DNA from: Gemmatimonadota bacterium
GTDB taxonomy: Bacteria; Gemmatimonadota; Gemmatimonadetes; Longimicrobiales; Gaopeijiaceae
Assembly: GCA_013002885.1 (NCBI GenBank)
Contig: JABDLS010000036.1
Span: forward strand, 1-39,564
Direction: 5' to 3'
DNA: 39,564 nt
The notes under the pieces were generated by a model, which was given only the letters and a program-made list of their open reading frames with translations, searched no databases and was not told the origin of the DNA. Below, piece by piece: positions 1 to 7,283 of the stretch; position 1 is the first letter of the stretch; every line of letters starts with the position of its first letter. A program made the position numbers and the translations under genes.

Positions 1-1208
1 TGGAGGGGTCCATCCCGCCCCAGGACTCGTTTCTCGCCCAACGGCTCCGTGAGGCCGGCGCGATCATCATCGCCAAGGCGAACATGAGCGAATGGGCGTA
101 CTTCCGGGGGTACCGCGCCACCAGCGGGTGGAGCGCTCGGGGAGGGCAGTGCCGCAATCCGTATGCCCTTGACCGGAACCCTTGCGGCTCCAGCTCGGGC
201 TCGGGCGTCGCCGTCTCCGCGAGCCTCGTTCCGTTGACCATCGGCACCGAGACCGGTGGCTCCATCATGTGCCCGTCGTCCATCAACGGCGTCGTGGGCA
301 TCAAGCCGACCGTGGGCCTCTGGAGTCGCTCGGGCATCATCCCCATCTCCCACTCCCAGGATACGGCGGGGCCCATGGCTCGCACCGTGCGCGACGCCGC
401 CATCCTCCTCGGCCCCCTCACTGGCGTCGACTCCCGTGACGAGGCAACGGCAGCCAGCAACGGGAATGCCGCGACGGACTACACGCAGTTCCTCGACGCC
501 GACGGCCTTCGAGGAGCCCGCATCGGCGTCGCGCGGAGTCTTGCCGACACCTTCGACCCGAGGGTCATCGACCTCTTCGATGAGGCCATCGCCGCCATGG
601 CCGATGCGGGAGCCACCATCGTCGACCCGGCCAACTTGAATGCGTCGGCGTGGAACGACCCACAGTCCCTCGTCCTCCTCGAGTACGAGTTCAAGCACGA
701 CCTCAACCAGTACCTGGCGAGCCTCGGGCCCGAGGCGCCGGTGAAGACCTTGGCCGAGGTCATCGAATTCAACGAGCGGAATGCCGACGTCGAGATGCCG
801 TATTTCGGACAGGAGCGACTGTACGACGCACAGGCGCGAGGCCCACTCACCGATCCCGAGTACCTCGAGGCCAAACGGACCATTCAACGGAACACGCGCG
901 AGGACGGGATCGACCGTCTGGTCCTGGAGCACGAGCTCGACGCCATCATCGCGCCCACCCGGGACATCGCCTGGCTCACGGATCACATCCAGGGCGACCG
1001 GCTCCAAGGGGGAAGCAGCGCCGGGCCTGCGGCAATCGCCGGGTACCCCGACATCAGCGTCCCCATGGGCTTCGTGGGAGGGCTCCCGGTGGGCATCTCG
1101 TTCTTCGGCCGGGCATGGACCGAGCCCACGCTGCTTCGGGTGGCGTATGCCTACGAGCAGGCAACGAATCACCGGCAGGCGCCGACGTACGCGGCGACAC
1201 TGGGGTAG
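1..1208 (+). CDS. Amidase-signature family hydrolase, 5' truncated
   Basis: This is the C-terminal part of an amidase-signature enzyme, which hydrolyses carboxamide bonds with a Ser-cisSer-Lys triad. The reading frame is open from base 3, so the gene begins before the window. The visible part opens with the family segment containing RLREAGAIIIAKANMSEWA. The Gly/Ser motif GSSSGSG follows near base 185 and carries the cis-Ser. The nucleophile motif GTETGGSI follows near base 243. The N-terminal region with the catalytic Lys lies outside the window, so activity cannot be fully judged. The C-terminal substrate-pocket region (SVPMGFVGGLPVGISFFG) is intact. The stop lies 6 bases before the next start, which implies co-transcription with the amidohydrolase. 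Substrate is unknown; with its neighbours it may release ammonia or amino acids from amides or peptides. Confidence 0.93.
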   Translation, partial: EGSIPPQDSFLAQRLREAGAIIIAKANMSEWAYFRGYRATSGWSARGGQCRNPYALDRNPCGSSSGSGVAVSASLVPLTIGTETGGSIMCPSSINGVVGIKPTVGLWSRSGIIPISHSQDTAGPMARTVRDAAILLGPLTGVDSRDEATAASNGNAATDYTQFLDADGLRGARIGVARSLADTFDPRVIDLFDEAIAAMADAGATIVDPANLNASAWNDPQSLVLLEYEFKHDLNQYLASLGPEAPVKTLAEVIEFNERNADVEMPYFGQERLYDAQARGPLTDPEYLEAKRTIQRNTREDGIDRLVLEHELDAIIAPTRDIAWLTDHIQGDRLQGGSSAGPAAIAGYPDISVPMGFVGGLPVGISFFGRAWTEPTLLRVAYAYEQATNHRQAPTYAATLG

Positions 1209-1214
1209 GGGCCA

Positions 1215-2822
1215 ATGACGAGATCCTCGGGACTTTGCGTTCTTTTCGCGCTGACGGCGCTCACGGTCACCGTCGCGCCCACTGCGGCGCAGACGTACGA
1301 CCTCCTGATCCGCGGTGGCACTGTCGTCGACGGCACGGGCGCCGATCGCTACCGCGCCGACGTGGCCATCATCGGCGACCGGATCGCCGCCATTTCACGT
1401 GAGGGCATCGATCCCACCGAAGCTCGAGAGGTAATCGATGCCACGGGGCGGGTCGTCACCCCCGGCTTCGTCGACAACCATGCGCACGTTCAGCAGAGCA
1501 TCGCGGAGCACCCGCTGTCGGAGAACTTCCTTCGACAGGGTGTCACTACGCTCGTCGCCGGTCTCCACTCCGGCGATCAGCCGTATCCTCTGGCCGACTT
1601 CGCTTCGAGTCTCGAGATGGCTCCCAACGTGGCCTTTTTCGCCGGGCACACGTGGACGAGAAAGCAGGTGCTTGGTCTGGAAGACCGGGCACCCACGCCC
1701 GAAGAGCTGGAGCGGATGAAGGCGCTCGTCGACGAGGCGATGCGCGACGGGGCGTTAGGGCTCTCGACAGGTCTGCTTTACGTCCCGGCGAACTTCGCCG
1801 AGACGGAAGAGGTCATCGAGCTGGCCAAGGTTGCTGCCTCCCACGGCGGCATCTACGTCACGCACATGCGCAACGAAGCCGGAGGCTTGATCGAGTCCGT
1901 GGCCGAGGTGATCCGGATTGCCGACGAGGCGCAGATTCCTGCGCAGATCAACCATCACAAGGCTGCGGGCGCCACGCAGTGGGGTGCGAGCGAGCGCACG
2001 CTGGCCATGATCGACTCGGCGAACGCGGCGGGCCTCGAGATCGTGCACGACGTCTACCCGTACGCAGCGAGCAGCACGAGCTCGGTGGTCCTCTTCCCGC
2101 AGTGGGCCCTCGAAGGTGATGCCCACGACTTCGCCGCCCGCGTGGCCGACCCGCAAACGCGCGAGCGCCTCGAGGTGGATATGCACACGGTCTGGATGCG
2201 CGATCGTGGCGGTGCCGACTTGGAGCGGGTCCAGTTCCGGGTACTCCCGTCCAACCGGAGCTACGACGGGAAGACCCTTGCCGACTACGCCGAGGACCGG
2301 GGCTTCGCCCGCGACGACATCGAGGCCGGAATCGACCTGGTCATCGACTTGCAGTTGGCGGGCGGCTTCAGCGCCATCTACCACATCATGGACGAAGCCG
2401 ACGTCATCCAGATCATGCAGCACCCCCTCGCGATGATCGAGACGGACGGCGACAACGTCGGGTACGGGGTCGGATACCCGCATCCCCGCAGCTACGGGGC
2501 GTTCCCGAGGGTCCTCGCTCGATACGTCCGCGAGATGGGTGCTCTGACCCTCGAGCAGGCGATCATGAAGATGACGTCGATGCCTGCGCGCTGGCTCGGC
2601 CAGAACGACCGGGGTGTCATCGAGGAAGGCAAACTCGCCGATGTGGCGGTCTTCGACCCGGACGTGATCAGGGACCGCGCCACGTTCACCGACCCTCACC
2701 AGTACTCGGTCGGGATCGAGCAGCTCCTGGTCAACGGCGTCCCCGTCATCCGTAATGGTGCGCTGACCGGCGAGAAGCCCGGGCGCTGGATCCGGGGGCC
2801 GGCTCGTCGGCCGATCAGCTAG
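1215..2822 (+). CDS. Secreted N-acyl-D-amino-acid deacylase-type amidohydrolase
   Basis: This 535-residue amidohydrolase is of the D-aminoacylase/N-acyl-D-glutamate deacylase type. Residues 1-26 look like a signal peptide ending in TAAQ, suggesting periplasmic location. A beta-sandwich start (LLIRGGTVVDG, about 30-40) leads to the metal-binding HAH motif (H89 and H91), HMRNEAG with H217, INHHK with H247/H248, and TDGD with D411 as candidate catalytic Asp. The C-terminus (PRSYGAFPRVLARYVRE, TGEKPGRWIRG) is typical of the family. One oddity: the family's GNCG segment, whose Cys bridges the metals in characterised D-aminoacylases, reads GLHSG here, so His118 sits at the Cys position. The gene follows the amidase by 6 bases. 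The exact substrate (N-acyl-D-amino acid, dipeptide or cyclic imide) cannot be told from sequence. Confidence 0.9.
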   Translation: MTRSSGLCVLFALTALTVTVAPTAAQTYDLLIRGGTVVDGTGADRYRADVAIIGDRIAAISREGIDPTEAREVIDATGRVVTPGFVDNHAHVQQSIAEHPLSENFLRQGVTTLVAGLHSGDQPYPLADFASSLEMAPNVAFFAGHTWTRKQVLGLEDRAPTPEELERMKALVDEAMRDGALGLSTGLLYVPANFAETEEVIELAKVAASHGGIYVTHMRNEAGGLIESVAEVIRIADEAQIPAQINHHKAAGATQWGASERTLAMIDSANAAGLEIVHDVYPYAASSTSSVVLFPQWALEGDAHDFAARVADPQTRERLEVDMHTVWMRDRGGADLERVQFRVLPSNRSYDGKTLADYAEDRGFARDDIEAGIDLVIDLQLAGGFSAIYHIMDEADVIQIMQHPLAMIETDGDNVGYGVGYPHPRSYGAFPRVLARYVREMGALTLEQAIMKMTSMPARWLGQNDRGVIEEGKLADVAVFDPDVIRDRATFTDPHQYSVGIEQLLVNGVPVIRNGALTGEKPGRWIRGPARRPIS

Positions 2823-2838
2823 AGGCGCAACCGGGTGA

Positions 2839-2874
2839 CGGGCCGACCTGGTACCGGGCCGACCTGGTACCGGG
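2839..2874 (+). repeat. 16-bp tandem direct repeat, 2.25 copies
   Basis: The unit CGGGCCGACCTGGTAC occurs twice head to tail (2839-2854 and 2855-2870), followed by CGGG of a third copy. It fills most of the gap between the amidohydrolase stop and the dipeptidase start, ending just before the purine-rich GGAAGGGG. It could be slippage or a doubled binding site. Nothing else is visible in this gap. Confidence 0.85.
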
Positions 2875-2886
2875 AAGGGGTCACGG

Positions 2887-4344
2887 ATGGCCCGGACCGC
2901 TCCCACGGCCTACAATCATCGGCTCGAACCGATCTACTTCAGCGATACCGTGATGAGCACTCCGATGCTACCTGTCTTCCAGCTTGGCCGAGCCCTTATC
3001 CACGCATCCCGCGCTCCACGGCGTTGGCCCCGAGGGCTGGCCGCCGTCGTGCTACTCGCTTTGGCCGCGTGTGGGGGCACCGAACCTGCTGGCGATACCG
3101 AGGCCGACCTCGTCGAACGCGCCCGCGGCATCCACGAACGCGTCATCACTCTCGACACACACGACGACATCAATACGGCGAACTTCACCGCCGAGCGGAA
3201 CTACACACAGGACCTGCCGACACAGGTGACCCTGCCGAAGATGGAAGCGGGAGGCCTCGACGTGTCCTGGCTCATCGTCTACACCGGGCAGGGGCCTCTC
3301 ACTCCGGACGGGTATGCGGCGGGCTATGCCAATGCCCTCGACAAGTTCGACGCCATCCACCGGCTTACCGAGGAGATCGCGCCCGAGCGCATGGAACTCG
3401 CGCTGACCTCGGACGACGTGCGGCGCATCGTCGCCGAGGGCAAGAGTGTGGCCATGATCGGCGTGGAGAACGGCTATCCCGTCGGGGAGGACATCGCACG
3501 GGTAGAGGAATTCTACGAACGGGGAGCCCGATACATGTCCCTGGCCCATAACGGGCACAGTCAGCTCGCCGACTCCAACACCGGTGAAGGCTCGGGCGAG
3601 TGGCTCCACGGCGGGTTGAGCGACCTCGGCCGGGAGGCCGTCGCCGAGATGAACCGCGTGGGGATCATGATCGATCTGTCGCATCCGTCCAAGGAGGCGA
3701 ACCTCGAGACGCTGGCCCTGACCCGGGCTCCGGTGATCGCGTCGCACTCCGCGGCCCGCGCGTTGGGTGAGCACAGCCGCAACATGGATGATGAACAGCT
3801 CCAGGCCCTGGCCGAGAACGGAGGCGTCATTCAGACCGTGGCCTTCCGGAGCTACCTCGACCCCGAGAAGAACTCGGCCCACAACGCGGCGGCTCAGGAC
3901 GTCATCGCTCAGGTAGCCGACGAGATGGGCTTCGACATGCCCGAGGGCGGCCGTCGAGCGATGTTCCAGGCCATGCAGTCCATGAGCGACGAGGAGCGCG
4001 ACGCCTACATGGCCGAGTACGAGCGGGTCCAGGCCGCGGCGGAGCCCCGCATCCGGGAAGAAGTCTTTCCGGTGGCGCCTCCAGTGAGCGTCACCGATCT
4101 GGTCGACCACGTCGACTACATGGTGGAGCTCATTGGTCTGGAGCATGTCGGTATCAGCTCGGACTTCGATGGCGGAGGGGGTGTCGAGGGGTGGGACGAT
4201 GCGTCCGAGACCTTCAACGTGACCCTCGAGCTGGTGCGTCGTGGTTACTCCGAGGAGGAGATCGGCATGCTCTGGAGCGGGAACCTGCTCCGGGTGCTGG
4301 ATGAAGTGCAGGCGGTGGCGGCGGAGATCCAAGCAGGAGGTTGA
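2887..4344 (+). CDS. Membrane dipeptidase (peptidase M19), lipoprotein
   Basis: Peptidase family M19 (renal dipeptidase type) comprises zinc enzymes that hydrolyse dipeptides, including some with a D-residue at the C-terminal position. The metal-site motifs are all present: DTHDD (H92, D94), GVENGYP with the bridging Glu, IDLSHPS, IASHSAARAL, and GISSDFDGGG with the acidic residue. A hydrophobic stretch ends in a lipobox (LAAC, Cys62), so the enzyme is probably anchored to a membrane. The start is uncertain. ATG 2887 has GGAAGGGG 6 bases upstream but gives a 48-residue stretch before the signal helix. ATG 2953 or 2965 gives a more normal signal peptide but lacks a visible ribosome-binding site. 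Together with the preceding D-aminoacylase-like enzyme, this suggests turnover of peptides or amino-acid derivatives containing D-residues. Confidence 0.92.
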   Translation: MARTAPTAYNHRLEPIYFSDTVMSTPMLPVFQLGRALIHASRAPRRWPRGLAAVVLLALAACGGTEPAGDTEADLVERARGIHERVITLDTHDDINTANFTAERNYTQDLPTQVTLPKMEAGGLDVSWLIVYTGQGPLTPDGYAAGYANALDKFDAIHRLTEEIAPERMELALTSDDVRRIVAEGKSVAMIGVENGYPVGEDIARVEEFYERGARYMSLAHNGHSQLADSNTGEGSGEWLHGGLSDLGREAVAEMNRVGIMIDLSHPSKEANLETLALTRAPVIASHSAARALGEHSRNMDDEQLQALAENGGVIQTVAFRSYLDPEKNSAHNAAAQDVIAQVADEMGFDMPEGGRRAMFQAMQSMSDEERDAYMAEYERVQAAAEPRIREEVFPVAPPVSVTDLVDHVDYMVELIGLEHVGISSDFDGGGGVEGWDDASETFNVTLELVRRGYSEEEIGMLWSGNLLRVLDEVQAVAAEIQAGG

Positions 4345-4480
4345 GGCCTTTGCCGCCCTCGCTTCGTCCGTGGAACAGGAGCCGGCCCGCTAGCGTCCCT
4401 CCGAGATAGCGGAACCACGCCTACCATCGCATGATGGGCCCGAAAGGAACCCCGCTTCCCGCCCGAACCAAAAGGCACCC

Positions 4481-7198
4481 TTGAGTACCGACGTCATCGC
4501 ACGCCTGAACGCCGCCCTGCAGGGTCGCTACGAAGTCCAGGGTGAACTGGGGGAAGGCGGGATGGCCACCGTCTACCTCGCCGACGACCTGAAGCACAAC
4601 CGGAAGGTGGCCCTCAAGGTGCTGAAGCCGGAGCTCGCGGCGGTGGTGGGCGCCGACCGGTTCCTCACGGAGATCGAGACGACGGCGAATTTGCAGCACC
4701 CCCACATCCTGCCGCTTTTCGACTCGGGCGAGGCGGACTCTTTCCTCTTCTACGTCATGCCGTACGTAACGGGAGAGACGCTGCGCGACCGGTTGGAGCG
4801 GGAGCGCCAGCTGCCGGTGCACGAGGCCGTGGGCATCGCGGTGTCGATGGCGGGCGCCCTCGATCATGCCCACCGCAAAGGCGTCATCCACCGGGACATC
4901 AAGCCGGCCAACGTCCTGCTGCAGGATGGCCAGCCGGTCATCGCCGACTTCGGGATCGCTTTGGCCGTGGGCTCGGCCGGTGGCGCCCGCCTGACCGAGA
5001 CCGGGCTGAGTGTCGGGACGCCGTATTACATGAGCCCCGAGCAGGCCACGGGCGACCAGCACGTCGGGCCCCAGAGCGATATCTACGCCCTTACCTGCGT
5101 CCTGTACGAGATGCTGGTTGGGGAGCCGCCCTTCCCCGGGCAGACGGCACAGGCGGTGCTGGGCCGGATCATCTCTGGCGACTACTCGCCGGTGACGACC
5201 CAGCGCCCGTCCGTCCCCGCGAACGTAGACGCCACCATCCGGAAGGGTCTCGAGAAGATTTCTGCCGACCGGTTCGCCACGGCCGACGAGTTCGCGAAGG
5301 CGCTTCAGGATGCGGGGTTTCGCCACGGGAATGAGCAAGCGGTAACCGGACCGGCGGGTCCCTGGAAGGGGGTCGCCATCGGCATGTCGGTGACCACGGT
5401 CATCTTCATGACCTTGATGATCTGGTCGCTGATGCAGACGCCGACGCCACCACCCGTGGCACGCTACGCGGTGCAGCTTCCTGAGGGTCATGATCCGGCT
5501 CGACCGTATGGCGCAAACGTCGCAGTCTCACCCGACGGGTCGATGATCGTGTACGTGGGCCCGCCGGCCAGCGAGGCCGCGGGCCAGCAGCTATGGCTGA
5601 AGCGGCGTGATCAACTGGAGCCGACCCCGCTCGGGGGAACCGAGACCGCTCTCAGTCCAGCCTTCTCGCCCGACGGTTCCAAGATCGCTTTCCTCGCGGG
5701 CCCGCCCAACGTGGTTCGGGTCATCTCACTCACAGGCGAGCCACCCCTCACCATTGCTGACTCCGCGGTCGGTGGGAACTCCCTCGACTGGGCCGACGAT
5801 GGCTTCATCTACTTCGATGGACCCTCGGCGAATGCCGTGGTCCGGGTCCCTGAGGGAGGAGGCTCCCTGGCGATAATGTCGGCCCTCGACTCTGCGACCG
5901 TGGAGCTCGTCCACGCCTGGCACCAGGTCCTGCCTGGGGGGCGGACAGCCATCATGACGGTCTTCTACAACCCCGCGTCCGACGTGAACGCCTACCGGAT
6001 CGCGGCCCTCGACCTGGAGACCAAGGAGCACCGCATCCTCCTGGCGGGCGTCTTCGCACGCTACTCCGAGAGCGGGCACCTCCTCTACGTCAGCGCCGAT
6101 GGTCTGCTGCTCGCCGTTCCCTTCGACGCGGATGGGGCAGAGGTAACCGGACCGCCGGTCGCGCTGTTCGAGGGGGTCTCTGTAGGCGGGTTCGGATCGG
6201 CTGACCTGGACATCTCCAGCGATGGCACACTCGCGTACATGGCGGGCGAATCCACGAGTGGGCTTGGCCGGGCGGTGTGGGTCGATCGCGCCGGGACGGT
6301 GACGCCCGTCGACCCCGAATGGGAGTTCGATCCCGGGATGCCTGAGGCGTCGTTGATGGTGTCTCCCGATGGGACCCGACTCGCCGCCAAGATCAATACG
6401 GAGGCTGGGGAGGACATCTGGATCAAGGAGCTGGACGACGGACCGTTGTCCCGGCTCACTTTCGACGATGGAATCGACCGTCGGCCACAGTGGTCGGCGG
6501 ACGGCCAGAGGATCTTCTACAACTCCGACCGTAGCGGAGAGGGCGGAAGCCACTACGACCTCTGGTCACAGCCCGCCGACGGCACCGGTGTGCCCGAGCT
6601 CGTCCTGGACCTCGACGAGTCCATCCTCGAGGCTCGGCTCACGCCGGACGAATCGGCTTTCGCTCTCCGGCTACGCGGCCTCAGTGGGGCGGTGGGAGTG
6701 CGAGATGTGGTGGGGCTTCGACGGGGGGAGGACGCAGTCTTCCCAGTGGCTACCGAGCCCTACGACGAGAAGGGCATCGCGTTGTCGCCGAGCGGCCGCT
6801 GGATCGCCTATGAGTCCACGGAGACGGGCCGTGATGAGGTGTACGTTCGGCCCTTCCCGAACGCTCAGGACGGGAAGTGGCAGGTCTCAACCAACGGAGG
6901 CATCAACCCGAAATGGGCCCACTCCGAGGAAGAGCTCTTCTTTGCGAACGGGAACGGCGAGATGGTCGCGGCTCAGGTGCAGACCGACGGGAGCTTTCGT
7001 GTCGGAGAGCGCAGGACCCTCTTTTCCCTGGTCGAGCGCTTTCTCGACAGTGGGCCCAACTACTCCAGCTGGGACGTGGCGCCCGACGACCGACGGTTCA
7101 TGATGCTTCAGATCGGCGGTGGTACCGATGGTGGCGAAAGCCGTTTGGTGGTCGTGCAGAACTTCTTTGAAGAGCTCGAAGAGCGAGTCCCGCGCTAG
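4481..7198 (+). CDS. Transmembrane Ser/Thr protein kinase with TolB/WD40-like propeller
   Basis: This is a 905-residue PknB-type kinase fused to an exported propeller. The cytoplasmic kinase domain spans about residues 17-280. It has the Gly-rich loop GELGEGGMATV, catalytic Lys46 (VALKVLK), HRDIKPAN (137-144), DFG (156-158) and the activation segment GTPYYMSPEQ, so it should be active. One transmembrane helix follows at about 296-318. The remaining 580 residues carry PD40/WD40-like strands such as SPDGSKIAFLAG, SPDGTRLAA and SADGQRIFYNSDRSG, expected to fold as a beta-propeller outside the membrane. Translation starts at TTG 4481, because no in-frame ATG lies before the Gly loop. The fusion is characteristic of Gemmatimonadota and Acidobacteriota. 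It lies between peptidase genes, so sensing of peptides or substrates is a reasonable guess, but no ligand is known. Confidence 0.95.
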   Translation: MSTDVIARLNAALQGRYEVQGELGEGGMATVYLADDLKHNRKVALKVLKPELAAVVGADRFLTEIETTANLQHPHILPLFDSGEADSFLFYVMPYVTGETLRDRLERERQLPVHEAVGIAVSMAGALDHAHRKGVIHRDIKPANVLLQDGQPVIADFGIALAVGSAGGARLTETGLSVGTPYYMSPEQATGDQHVGPQSDIYALTCVLYEMLVGEPPFPGQTAQAVLGRIISGDYSPVTTQRPSVPANVDATIRKGLEKISADRFATADEFAKALQDAGFRHGNEQAVTGPAGPWKGVAIGMSVTTVIFMTLMIWSLMQTPTPPPVARYAVQLPEGHDPARPYGANVAVSPDGSMIVYVGPPASEAAGQQLWLKRRDQLEPTPLGGTETALSPAFSPDGSKIAFLAGPPNVVRVISLTGEPPLTIADSAVGGNSLDWADDGFIYFDGPSANAVVRVPEGGGSLAIMSALDSATVELVHAWHQVLPGGRTAIMTVFYNPASDVNAYRIAALDLETKEHRILLAGVFARYSESGHLLYVSADGLLLAVPFDADGAEVTGPPVALFEGVSVGGFGSADLDISSDGTLAYMAGESTSGLGRAVWVDRAGTVTPVDPEWEFDPGMPEASLMVSPDGTRLAAKINTEAGEDIWIKELDDGPLSRLTFDDGIDRRPQWSADGQRIFYNSDRSGEGGSHYDLWSQPADGTGVPELVLDLDESILEARLTPDESAFALRLRGLSGAVGVRDVVGLRRGEDAVFPVATEPYDEKGIALSPSGRWIAYESTETGRDEVYVRPFPNAQDGKWQVSTNGGINPKWAHSEEELFFANGNGEMVAAQVQTDGSFRVGERRTLFSLVERFLDSGPNYSSWDVAPDDRRFMMLQIGGGTDGGESRLVVVQNFFEELEERVPR

Positions 7199-7283
7199 AG
7201 ATCGTGGGCCAGGAGCCTCGGTGCGGGGATTTGAAAATGCCCCCGGCCGCGGATGCGAATACAAGTCTGACCGGAGGAGGAAG

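Noticed and set aside
1755..2906. Minus-strand 383-codon open frame across the amidohydrolase
   Set aside because: No motif, Arg/Val/Asp-rich antisense composition, and full overlap with a gene of clear family.
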